Below, piece after piece: positions 35,099-45,339 of a DNA stretch of 64,000 bases (positions within the stretch are counted from its first letter, which is position 1; every line of letters starts with the position of its first letter). The notes beneath the pieces are model-generated. The model searched no databases and was not told where the DNA came from. It worked only from the letters and a program-made list of their open reading frames with translations. The stretch spans positions 24,526,391 to 24,590,390 of the forward strand of contig CM032126.1 in NCBI GenBank assembly GCA_018894105.1, read 5' to 3'. Source of the DNA: Jacaranda mimosifolia (lineage: Eukaryota; Streptophyta; Magnoliopsida; Lamiales; Bignoniaceae). A program made the translations under genes and the position numbers.

Positions 35099-37697
35099 GT
35101 ATTCATGAATCCAAACCCTAGTAAAAAGAAAGGAAAACAAAGAAAGAAAGAAATAAAGAAGAAAGAAGAGAAGAAAAGGACTGTGGCTATCGCGGGAAGG
35201 AAAAAAAACAAAAAGAATAGGTAATCAAATTCAACTTGCTATGAACCCTAAACTAGTCTGATTGGATGTATATGGTAGCTGCTAATATTGTTGTTACCTA
35301 TTGTATTAGACTTAAAAAAGGGAGAAAGAGAGGCAGGTTGTGTCCGGCAAGACTCATGGTTAGATACATGAGGAAATTTTGATTCTTTGCAACTTTGCTA
35401 TCAATTTGGTATGAATTTTGGGGATTACCACACACTATCTATTTTTTAACAATGTAATTTATTTCATGAATGATGTCTTTCTTAGCTATCCAGTTACATC
35501 ACTTTTAGGAATTTGTTTGATTAAAATAACACATTTTATTTATTTTCAAGTGTACTGGACAACCCTATGAATTTTATGTATATTAATATGGAGTATCAAG
35601 GAAATAATTTAAATAATATTTAGTGGATTTGTCTCTTAAGAATTTGATCTCTTTTTTGGAAGAAGTGGTTGTTGAGATTGAATTTAAATGGAGAATGGTG
35701 TCGTGACAAAAGTAGATGGCTTGGTGTGTTGGACATTAATATACATATTGATGTAATTGTTAGAACTGATTTTTAAGAAGTGAATGGTTTTGCAGATTTT
35801 ATTTAGATTACTTTTGATTGAATCATGATGTACAAGTTCAACCGAAATATCCCTTAGCAAACAAATGATAATTGCTTGATTATGAACATATATGAGGTGG
35901 CTAGTGTACACCATTCAATTTAATATGTATGGAAACAAGCATATGTATTATTTCATTTGTTAATCCTTGGCCATGTAAACATCAATTGCAGTAGAAAAAC
36001 AAATAAAAAAAATAAAGGCTAATGGTTATAATAAAGATCTTTGTATATAAAAATATATATTCAACATCATTATATATATGTGGGTGGGTTGTTATGCCTA
36101 TTTAGAAACATGATAACCTTAAGTATTTTATGATTCTTGAGAAGTTAAATTTTTGGGATTTATATAGGTAGGCCAGTAAAGTAACACTCTTATTTGTCTT
36201 ATAATGACCTCAATATTAGGACTTTTAAGATATTAAGTTCGGTAAATCTTATACATTCCTTTCCTTTGTAATGATAAGTATTACTTCTTTTAAATAAATT
36301 AAAGAGTTGGAAATTATCTCAACATTAGGAATTAGAGTTGATGGAAAATATAACTCTTGATAACTAGTGATACAATTCAATTAGGATTCTAAAATGTTTT
36401 AAATATTCCAAGATTAAATAGTTTAAAATCTGAAAATAGATAGTGGCAACTAATCCAAAGATCCTAGTAACCTCATTACTCTGATCATTCTTCACTTTGT
36501 CCAGGACATAGGTTAGTAACATTTGAACGCCAATGAAGATCTATGATTCTTAATTGAATCTTTGAAATTGTTTCAGATGGTGATTTGAAACTTTCATGTT
36601 CGCATACGAGTCTTAATTCAGTTGATAGTTACTATGAGTGCATAAACTTATATGTATTATATAGTATTATTTTTTGAAGCCCAAAAAGATATATGCTATA
36701 TTATAATGCACTTATAACTTGTTTTCTATGGCACTGCAATACAATTATATTCCATTGCACACATGAATTTCTCTACTTTATTTTGTGATGCAAGAAAAGT
36801 TATTTCTTTTAAAGCCATTGATATTACTTCAACATGTTTTTAGACTGGCAGTTATATACGATGGTCAACACTGATGACTAGATTTACTATTACTGCTATT
36901 GTTACTGCTAGTTGGATCTAACTTGGCCTGAGTGTGCGAACGATTTCACCAAGCAGCTGCGGACTTGCCAGTTGAACCCCAAGCCCCCATGGCCTAATTG
37001 CCCCAACGCACAATAAAAGCCATTTTGGCTGAGGTGGGTCGTAGAATTTCACAAGGAACTAGGCTCGAGCACTGTTTGGTAAGGTCGCGCCTTGCTCAGA
37101 GTGATGAGGACTATTATGGTGGGAGTCATATGGTCGATTGGCTACAACAAACACTGGTTTCATCATCGCATTTACTTGTTGACTTATTAAAAATGTTTAT
37201 TGTTATGCTCCTACTTTACTACTATATAATGCATAACTGTTTATCAATATTTTTCTCAAATATTTATTACTGAGCATCTTTTGATCATGACATATTCTTG
37301 AACTCATATTCCACACACATGGTATTCACTAAGTCTTTTACTCACACTCTATTTTTTTAACTTCCATCTAGCAGACCTAGACCCTAGCTTTGTGAAAAGG
37401 TGAATCCTACTTTTGGCAAGAGTCGAGATTGAAGGTTTTCTTTTTGTGATGAGGACTTTACAGTAGCTTTAGTTTTATTGGTTTGTTGGCAAATTAGTTC
37501 TTCTCTTTAAATGATTTTCTAGTTGATAGAAGAATATTGAGCATTTTGAGTTCTGTGTTGTAAGAGTTACTTGAATTATTATGAATGTTGGAGTTTTTTT
37601 ATTTAAGATTATGATTTTGGGTAGGTGATACTGTTTGTTTAGGATTGAGTTTCACGCCTCGAGACTAGACTGTATGGTTTGATTTTAGGGTGTGACA
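34720..37697 (+). mobile_element. 5' LTR of family 2, 2978 bp
   Basis: Starts TGTAATGCCTT and ends TTTTAGGGTGTGACA, three bases before the primer-binding site. It has a CA/TA microsatellite at about 35069-35098. It aligns block for block with the 3' LTR, with the solo LTR at 8648 and, in its last third, with 28850-29985. The TTA at 37469-37471 is the unoccupied counterpart of the MITE insertion site in the 3' LTR. Confidence 0.92.
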
Positions 37698-37700
37698 GAG

Positions 37701-37711
37701 TGGTATCAGAG
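37701..37711 (+). other. primer-binding site for initiator tRNA-Met
   Basis: TGGTATCAGAG, complementary to the 3' end of plant initiator tRNA-Met, lies three bases after the CA end of the 5' LTR. It fixes both the orientation and the 5' LTR boundary. Confidence 0.92.
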
Positions 37712-38108
37712 TGTAGGTTTTGTACTTAGGCTATGTCAGGATAAGATCCTCGAACTATGGAATTTGGGCATCGAATTTTTTGGAATTGATTTGAGTATTT
37801 AAGTTCAACAACTAAAATGATTGATTTAATTTTATTTAGTATCGAGGTCATAGAGGATTGTTATTAGGCATGCCAATTGATATGATTGAACACTTTTAGT
37901 ACTTGATGATAGGATTCATAACATTTTACGGGACTTAGATCGGAAATACTTTAGGATTTAATAGTTTTCTCCCCTTTGAGAATTGTGAATGTTTAGTTGT
38001 CTTCTTTGGAAACAACTACTTAGCGTACTTTGATATTTTTTTTATTGATCTAGGCTAATTTTAATAAGATGGTAAGTCAAAGCCCGCATAAGTTGATTCA
38101 TCATTTAA

Positions 38109-38324
38109 ATGCTTTACCCTGCACGACCAAGGTTAGAGGTAGTGAACGATACAAACCTAGCTTGTCTTATCAATAAGTTTGAGGAAGAGAATCTAGAAGA
38201 AGAACTATTTGAGGAAGAGCCCAGTGAGGAAAATGAAGAGCACCCTAAGAAAGACTTAGAAGAAGTGGGCTTGAATGAGGATATTGAAGAGATAGAACTA
38301 AATAAGGGCAATGATAAAGATTAG
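38109..38324 (+). CDS. acidic open frame where gag is expected, 71 codons
   Basis: An open frame rich in Glu and Asp, with an almost pure E/L/N/D composition from about residue 24 onward. It lies some 400 bp after the primer-binding site, where gag should begin. I recognise no Gag core, zinc knuckle or protease in it. It may be a decayed gag, an acidic tail left by deletion, or chance. The minus-strand serine-rich frame 38114-38311 is its shadow. Confidence 0.3.
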   Translation: MLYPARPRLEVVNDTNLACLINKFEEENLEEELFEEEPSEENEEHPKKDLEEVGLNEDIEEIELNKGNDKD

Positions 38325-38489
38325 AATATGATAATTATCATCTAGAATTGTATATGATTTTTATTTTGAAACTTCTATTTGTGTTATTTTAGTAGATTAG
38401 GTTTTCTACTTAGTAGTTGCTATGGCTTAAATTTCTGTTTGGTGATAGTTAGTTTGTGTGTTGGAATAGAAGCCAACTTGAATGACTTT

Positions 38490-39522
38490 GATTTTGATGC
38501 ATTAAGAATGGACAAGATAGTATACCTAGCCTACCTGATCAATAAATCTAAGGACAAGATTAATATCGATGAAGTCCTTGTAGCCTTGAAAATTTCCTAA
38601 TATATTCCCTGAGGAATTAACTTCTCTACCCCAATCACGAAGTGGAATTTTCCATTGAGTTCTTTTAGGAACAACTCTAATATCTAAAACACCATATAGG
38701 ATGGCACAAGTAGAACTTAAGGAACTTAAGATACAGTTGCAAGAGCTAATCAAAAATGAGTTTATTTGCTAAGTTAATCTTCCTGAGAACCCTAGTGCTT
38801 TCTTTTTTGTAAAGACAAAGTATGGGATTTTGAGGATATGCATAGACTATTGGGGCTCGAATAATGTTATGATGAAGAATGACTACCCCTTGGCTAAAAT
38901 AGAGGAACACTTGGATCAATTAAGAGGATCTCAAATCTATTCTGAAATATATTTTAGATAAGGCTACTACCAACTGAAGATTAGAGAGAAAGATATGCAT
39001 AAGATGATGCTAAACACTCAATATGGTCATTTTGAGTTCATGATGATGCCATTTGGGTTGACTAATGCACCTGGAGCATTTATAGATTTAGTGCACTGTG
39101 TCTTTAGGCCATATCCAGACCAAATTGTGGTTGTTTTTGTTGATAATATTATGGTCTATTCAAATAGTGACAAGGAACATGAAGATCACATGAGGATAGT
39201 ATTACAAACACTTCGAGAACATAAACTATATACTAAGTTTATTAAGTATGAGTTTTCGCTTGATAAGGTATATTTGGATCATATCATTTCTAAAAATGAG
39301 ATCACAATTGATCCATTCAAAATTAAAGCAATACTAGAATGGAAAAGACCAGAAATGGTGATTGAGATGAAAAGTTTCTTACAATTGGTAGGTTACCATA
39401 AGAGGTTTGTGCTAGGTTTCTCAAAAATAGCAATTCCATTGTTCAGACTAACACAAAAGGTGTCATTTAAGTGGGCTGAGAAATATGAGGCTAGTTTTCA
39501 AGAGCTTAGGTTACGATTTTAG
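38490..39522 (+). pseudogene. Ty3/gypsy reverse transcriptase remnant (family 2)
   Basis: The linker Y-L-A-Y-L-I-N-K is followed, after a frameshift near 38600, by F-P-E-E-L and then the RT proper: I-C-I-D-Y, a Y-Y-Q-L-K-I-R segment, M-P-F-G-L-T-N-A-P and the catalytic box. At 39142-39147 the box reads F-V-D-N instead of Y/F-V-D-D, so the second catalytic Asp is lost. The thumb and connection regions continue to about 39522 in one long open frame (38995-39522). Stops lie in the fingers (about 38770 and 38960). The copy is inactive both by frame and by active site. RNase H is not recognisable downstream. Confidence 0.87.
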
Positions 39523-39767
39523 ACTAAGATTTAGGTTTGAAATTTTTGGTGAACTTAGAGAACAACATCTTAAGTTGAGAATTAGAAGTTTTGGCATATG
39601 ATTTGGTATTAAGGATAACAATTTGACTTTAAGAAATGAATGCTACATGAAAGAATGGCCTCCTCGGATCCTAGTTTTATACGATCAGATTTTCTAGTGA
39701 ATTGTTTTTTGAATATTTACTGATTGAGTCTAGAAAGATACCAAACATAAGAATGGTGGGTCTACTT

Positions 39768-40173
39768 GTTAGGTGTTTATAGTTGCTTGAATTATCTCAA
39801 TCCAATATATATGAAATAAGTTATCACCAAAATACTAAGATGTATCCAGTGAGAAGATATAGGACTTTGATTTCTCGAAAATGGATAATTGTGATGCCAT
39901 TACTACTTCTTCCCAATAGAATTAAGCAAAATGATAAACATATTAATTTTAGGTCTGTTCCTTAGGTTTTTGTTTCCATTTGAATCACCTCAATCTAAAA
40001 TATACGAAGAAAGTTATGACCAATATACTAAGACATGTCAAGTTAAAAAATACAAACTTTGATTTTCCGATAACAGATATTTGTGATGCTTTTTTAGCTT
40101 GACCCTGATGGAACTAAGAAAAGAGTCAACATATGATTTATTGCTCTATTGTTAGGTTTCTGTAGGCACTTGA
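39768..40173 (+). repeat. tandem repeat of about 190 bp inside the gypsy internal region
   Basis: Units start with forms of GTTAGGTTTTTGT at 39768, 39961 and 40151, spaced 193 and 190 bp. Each carries an AATCACCTCAATCTAAAATA-like box and a GTTATGACCAATATACTAAG-like box. The third unit is interrupted by the copia element and resumes at 44694. The array occupies the place where RNase H and integrase should be. Confidence 0.72.
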
Positions 40174-41341
40174 TGTTGTAAATCACAGATTATAAACAGC
40201 AGATTATAATGAAATATAAAGCAATTTATAATCATAGGGCAATGTTTGTAAAACGAGTATTATAAGAATTTCAAAAAACATCAAACAATAGATTAGATAT
40301 TCCAATAATTTAGTTGTAGTTTATTTTAATAATAGCACAAACCAACAACAAACAAGCAGTTTGAAATATAAACAGCAGAAATATTGAAGTGAGTATTGTA
40401 AATCAAGAACTTATCTCAAAGTTTCGTATAGTAACAGAACTTAGACTGAATCACCAGATAATGGTTTGCCTTGAAGAAATTATTACCAAAGAGTGCAGCG
40501 AAACTTCCTCCAGGATAAGACAGTCCAAAAGCCTTTTGGTGCACTCTAGAAAGCTCACCTCGACTACCACTCAATTGCCAGAAAATTGACAAGTAACACT
40601 AATATGTAAAGACATATATGAGAGGAATAGAAGAGAATTCTTGATGTGTGTTTTCCTATCTATAGCATTAGGCTTATATAGGCAATAGGAAGGAGCCAGA
40701 AGGTTGTCCAGGTTTATTTTCGTCAAAATTCATTCTAGAATAGATGTATAAACATGTCTAAATTCATTTTGGACCAGTTACAATAAACCAGTAACTCCAT
40801 AAACATTTTTGGAAGTTTTGTAATTGCAAAAACGGTTATGCAGCCTTTTGACCTTTTAAATTTTAAAATTTAAATTTCAAATAAAATTCCAAATAAAACT
40901 AAAATTTTGAGCAAAAAGATTAACCCGAGACAATATGCCCAAATGCCCATCGCCTATCGACCGGGTAGGGATGGGCTGGCGGTGGCAGTGGCGCACGCGT
41001 GTGATCACACTTTCATGAGTCCCTTAATTGATACTTTTCCAAGCATCAATACTTGAACCACATATAACGTGTATTCCCATTAGGAAAACTTTCAATGTGA
41101 GATAAGTAGTCTTGTATCAGATAAAGAGCCCTTTATTCTCCCACTTATTCCCCCATAATCAGTCCCAAATCTAATGTGGGATTCCCCCACATTCATAATA
41201 TTTTGCCCTTTTATTTCTCTCTTTATATTTACACAACACCTATGGATTTTTACCAAATTGGCATCCATCCATAAGTTTTAATCACTTCTTAAACATGTAA
41301 TTTAGACATAAATTCCAATTGATTTGATGTCAATTACAACA
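40174..41341 (-). mobile_element. 3' LTR of the copia element, 1168 bp
   Basis: On the minus strand it starts TGTTGTAATTGACATC and ends GTGATTTACAACA. The last 70-80 bp at its right side (41267-41341) match the remnant at 44610-44688. It includes a C+G-rich patch at about 40955-41010. The frame 40389-40589 is not a gene. Confidence 0.9.
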
Positions 41342-41354
41342 ATCCCCCACAAAT
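41342..41354 (-). other. polypurine tract of the copia element
   Basis: On the minus strand TTTGTGGGGGATT lies directly against the TG start of the 3' LTR, as expected for the plus-strand primer. Confidence 0.82.
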
Positions 41355-41929
41355 CTATAGTGTTTGGACTATCAAGATTATCGTAACTTGCTTTCAATAA
41401 TAGTACCTTCTGGTTTGAACCACCACCTAAGTTATTCAACTTATGCCACCACAGGAACAAATGGATCAAAGCCTTAAATTTGGCCCTTGGATGGGGTTGC
41501 GTCCATTGGTAACAACAAACTACCAGGCTATGTAGTGATCTTTAGGTTTAACACGTTATAGCCATGTGTCCCGATCCTGTATCATGAATGTTTTTCAGGA
41601 ATAACCCTTTTTCTCTAGTCACTGCCAAATGACTTCATTCACTTAGTTGAGCATCTCCATGGATGCATTGCTTGCATCTCATCAATATGACTTGACCGCA
41701 TTTAGAGTTTGAACTCTTACTTTACTAGTAGTAAACAGCACCTTCCAGATATGCCAAGGGACAGACTCAGATACTAACGTATCAATCAAATTTTGGTGTA
41801 CTTTGACACACTTAGCAGCTTGTTTATACAACATTGAACCTTTTTTGTGGGATCTTCACTTGGTAGGTTGGGTTGCCACTACAGGTGCATTACTGATGGG
41901 TTTTTAGTCCCATCCCCAGCCTGGATTTT

Positions 41930-42300
41930 TGGACTAAGGACAACTCAAGTCCTTTGGTTAAAGGATTAGCCATATTGTCTTTGGATCCAACAAAATCAAT
42001 AGCCACAACCCTATCAGCATAAGCTCCCTTATAGACTTTAGTATAACTTGGATGTGTCTATTGGTCTTTTGATTATACTTTGTAATTTTGATCTTTACAA
42101 TTGTGGTTTGACTATCACAATGTACTGCAATCGCAGAAAGAGGCTTACTAACCATGGATAATTGGACCATCAGCCTATGTAGCCACTCAGCCTCCGTTCT
42201 AGTTGTGTCCAAAGCACATAACTTACCTCAAATATAGACCGAGTTACTGAATTCTGTTTAGTAGACTTCCAGGAGACAATGCCTCCACCCAAGGTAAATG
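41930..42300 (-). pseudogene. copia RNase H remnant
   Basis: The minus strand encodes T-E-A-E-W-L, I-A-V-H-C-D-S-Q-T-T and, in another frame near 41945, A-N-P-L-T-K-G-L. These are the closing landmarks of copia Pol, which typically reads EAEY..., the DNQ/DSQ box and ADxLTK. Frameshifts separate them. The domain lies directly downstream of the copia RT. Confidence 0.82.
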
Positions 42301-43640
42301 CATACCCTGTGCACCCATTACTATCGAGTTTTTGGATATCTAGCTAGCATCACTACATCCCTCAAGTACTGTATGGAATATGCCATAAGATAGAGTCAGT
42401 GATGCCGTGCCCTTAAGATATCGAAGTACCATATCCAAAGCCTTCCAATGGGTTCTATTGGGATAACTTGTATATATCGCCAGGTTTGAGACTGTGAATG
42501 AGATATTCGATCTCGAGCTATTTGCAAGATACTACAAGCTCCCAATAATCTAAGAATACCTCAATTGAGACACAGGAATATCACTTTCACTCTTGAAAAG
42601 AGCTATAAAAGGATCATATGGTGTTTTAGCTATTCTACAATCCTTATAGCCAAATTTCTCAATAATCTTCTCAACAAAATGAGATTGAGAAGTAACTATG
42701 CCCCCAGTTGACCTTATCAACTTGAGTCAAAGAATCACATTAGCTTCACCCATATCCTTCATTTTAAACTTACTTTTCAAGTATGATTTTGTCCCATTGA
42801 TAATCTCAATTGTAGAACCAATCAATAAAGTGTCATCTATATTTAAGCATAGTATAATACAATCATCCTCTTTAACTTTATAGTAGAAACAATTGTCATT
42901 ATCATTCACGCTAAACCAAATGACAAAATAGGTTTATCAAATTTTTCATGCCACTGTTTAAGCGCTTGTTTCAATCCATAAAAGGGATTTAACAAGCCTA
43001 TAGACCTTTTACTCGTTACCAAAAGCCACAAATCCCTAATCCATATAAATCTCTTCCTCGAAATCACTATACATAAAGGTTGTTTTCACATCCATCTAGT
43101 AAATCAGGAAACCATATACAGAATCCAGTGCTATAAGCACTTGGATTGTAGTCAATCGAGCAACCGAGGAATAGGTATCAAAGAAGTCTATTCTCTTTTT
43201 TGTCTAAAGCCTTTGGCAACTAATCTAGCCTTAAACTTATCTATAGTTCCATTAGACTTAAGTTTCTTTTTAAAAATCCATTTGCATCTAATCATAGTAC
43301 ACCCCGGAGGTATATTGACTAATTCCCATGTCCCATTAAAGATAATGGAAGCTATATCATTTTTTATAGCTACCTTCCAATGCTTAGCTTCGGACGAAGC
43401 CGTAACATCCTTGAAGGTCATAGGATCATCCTCGATATTATAAGTGATGAAATCACTTCCAAAATCCTTAATGATCTTAGCTCTCTTACTCCATGTAGGT
43501 TTATCTTGTTCTTCAGCTCCAATGGATGCTGAACTAGAACTACTTGGATTAATCCCCACATTCGACATCTTTTCCACATGTTTAGGAATAAAAGTCGATG
43601 TAAGAGCTGAATCTAAATAAACATCTTGAGGTATTCTCAT
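42301..43640 (-). pseudogene. copia reverse transcriptase remnant
   Basis: On the minus strand 43640-43188 encodes the start of the RT: W-K-V-A-I-K-N-D-I, G-T-W-E-L-V, K-W-I-F-K-K-K and K-A-R-L-V-A-K-G. The catalytic box lies at 42909-42727 and reads C-L-N-I-D-D-T-L-L-I-G, with both Asp residues kept. The region from about 42700 down to 42400 encodes remnants of the C-terminal RT (K-F-G-Y-K-like, R-Y-L-K-G-T). At least three frameshifts or stops interrupt the gene. Confidence 0.88.
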
Positions 43641-43689
43641 TTTTCATAGGAAACACGTCCTCAAAGAATGTGGAATGAAAATCCGCTAT

Positions 43690-44632
43690 TGTGTTAACCT
43701 CTAGGCAATGAATTTTGGACTTAATTACCAAAAATCTCAATTCATATCTTGTTTCCACATAGCCCAAGATGACCGCATCAACAGTTTTAGGGCCAAGCTT
43801 TTTCTTTTTGTGTTTTGGGACTAGAACTTTTACAAGACAACCCTACACTCGAAAATACTTTAAGCTGGATTTTCAACCTTTTTGAAATTCAAACGGAGTG
43901 CATTCTTTATTTTTTAGAAGAACTCTGTTCAGCATATAGCAAGCCATATTCAAAGCCTCTCCCCTCATATATTTAGGCAGTCCAGAATTCAAAAGTAGAT
44001 TGTTGATCATATCTTCAAAAGGTTCTATTCTTTTGTTCTGCTACCTCATTAGATGAGGGAGAGTAAGGAGGAGTCTTTTCATGAATAATACCGAAGTTTT
44101 AGCAATATTCATCAAAATGATTTGACTCATACTCTCCACCTTTATCTAATCTTAACCTTTTAAGTTTCTTACCAGTTTGATTTTTAGCTTCGTTTTTTAA
44201 AATGATAAATTTTTTGAGTGCTTCATCTTTATGTTTTAACAAATAAACATAACAGTATCTACTGCAATCATCTGTAAAGGTAATGAAGTATCTTTTCTAA
44301 GTTTTTTTCAAGATCCCATTGAACTCATAAATATCCGTGTGCACAAGTTCAAGTAATTTAGAATTCCTTTCAACTAATTGGTAAAATTTTCTTACTTGTT
44401 TAGCCTTAGCACATATTTGACACTTGTGATTACGTTCAATATCATGTTTAGGTATTAAATTTAAGTTCATCATGTATTTAACAGAACCAAAATTTAAATG
44501 ACCTAAACGATTATGCCATATATCAAAACTTTCAACAGTATTCACCAAAGAATCATAATACATAATTTTATTAATGGAATTAGAATTTACATACTCGACT
44601 TTTAATTTGATCCATCCATAAGTTTTAATCAC
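43690..44632 (-). pseudogene. copia integrase remnant
   Basis: On the minus strand 44632-44297 encodes the pre-integrase zinc region (W-H-N-R-L-G-H-L and C-Q-I-C-A-K-A-K, an HHCC finger) and V-H-T-D-I with the first catalytic Asp. Beyond a stop the frame continues with F-I-T-F-T-D-D-C-S-R-Y near 44270, and a T-P-P-Y-S-P-S-S-N-E region near 44060 that carries the Glu. The domain starts only about 40 codons after the LTR remnant, so gag and protease were deleted upstream. Confidence 0.87.
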
Positions 44633-44688
44633 TTCTTAAACTTGTAATTTAGATACAAATCCCAATTGATTTGATGTCAATTACAACA
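44610..44688 (-). mobile_element. truncated 5' LTR remnant of the copia element
   Basis: ATCCATCCATAAGTTTTAAT to GTCAATTACAACA matches 41267-41341 with a few changes. It is fused at 44609 to integrase-proximal sequence, marking a deletion junction that removed most of the 5' LTR, gag and protease. Confidence 0.85.
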
Positions 44689-44693
44689 CTTGA

Positions 44694-44840
44694 CTCACCC
44701 TAATATGACATATATGAAAAAGTTATAGCGAGAAAGCAATATCAACACAAAAATGTTTTAGGTCTCTTTCTTAGTTTTTCAATACCTCAAGAAAATTAAA
44801 ACTATATGAGCAAAGCTATCCAACTCATGACTTAGAAATA
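44694..44840 (+). repeat. resumption of the 190-bp repeat after the copia element
   Basis: CTCACCCTAATATGACATAT and the following GTTATAGCGAGAAAGC box continue the unit interrupted at 40173. A further partial unit appears to begin with CTTAGTTTTTCAATACCTC at 44770. Confidence 0.65.
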
Positions 44841-44849
44841 AGCAGATTA

Positions 44850-45290
44850 GAGAGGAAGATTTTTGGAATTTAGTGTCGGGGGTTATAGAGTTTCTGAAGG
44901 TGTCACTCAGAAAAAGGATTTGCAAGGATCAATAAAGGAGAAAAGTTGAACCCTCGGTTTGTTGGCCATTTCAAAATAGTGGAGAGGATTAGAGTAGTAG
45001 CTTATCGAATACTTCTTCCACCAAACCTTAAGGGGATACATAATGTCTTCAACGTATCACAGTTAAAGAAGTATCACCCAAAACTCTCGCATATCATTAA
45101 GTATGAGGACCTCTCGCTTCTAAAGGAATTGATGTATGAAGAAAGACCAGTACAAATTCTAGATTGAAAAATACAAAAATTGCATACTAGAGATATCCCA
45201 CAAGTAAAGATTCTCCAGAGGAACCATAATATAGAGAGGTGACATGGGAAACTGATGAGGAAATATGAAAATATCTCTCATAACTCTTTG
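44850..45290 (+). pseudogene. integrase C-terminal and chromodomain-like remnant (family 2)
   Basis: An open frame at 44946-45167 encodes N-P-R-F-V-G-H-F-K-I (the GPY/F motif with P-F changed to H-F), V-A-Y-R-I-L-L-P-P-N-L and F-N-V-S-Q-L-K-K-Y-H-P. It ends P-V-Q-I-L-D then a stop. Downstream I-P-Q-V-K-I-L-Q-R-N-H-N-I-E and, after a frameshift, V-T-W-E-T-D-E-E-I complete the chromodomain-like tail. It is homologous to 4014-4450 of family 1. Confidence 0.83.
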
Positions 45291-45324
45291 CTAACTCAAG
45301 TTAGAATTTGGGGACCAAATTCCT

Positions 45325-45339
45325 TTAAGGATGGTAGGA
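45325..45339 (+). other. polypurine tract of family 2
   Basis: AAGGATGGTAGGA lies directly before TGTAATGCC, the start of the 3' LTR. Confidence 0.75.

Larger units (their letters stand above)
40174..44688 (-). mobile_element. nested Ty1/copia element, internally deleted, with perfect TSD
   Basis: The left end starts TGTTGTAAATCAC and the right end reads GTCAATTACAACA. Flanks are CTTGA at 40169-40173 and CTTGA at 44689-44693, a perfect 5-bp duplication. On the minus strand the order is 5' LTR remnant (44610-44688), integrase, RT, RNase H, polypurine tract, 3' LTR (40174-41341). Integrase before RT is the copia order. Gag, protease, primer-binding site and all but about 79 bp of the 5' LTR are missing, so the copy is defective. 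It splits a tandem-repeat unit of the host gypsy element. Confidence 0.93.
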
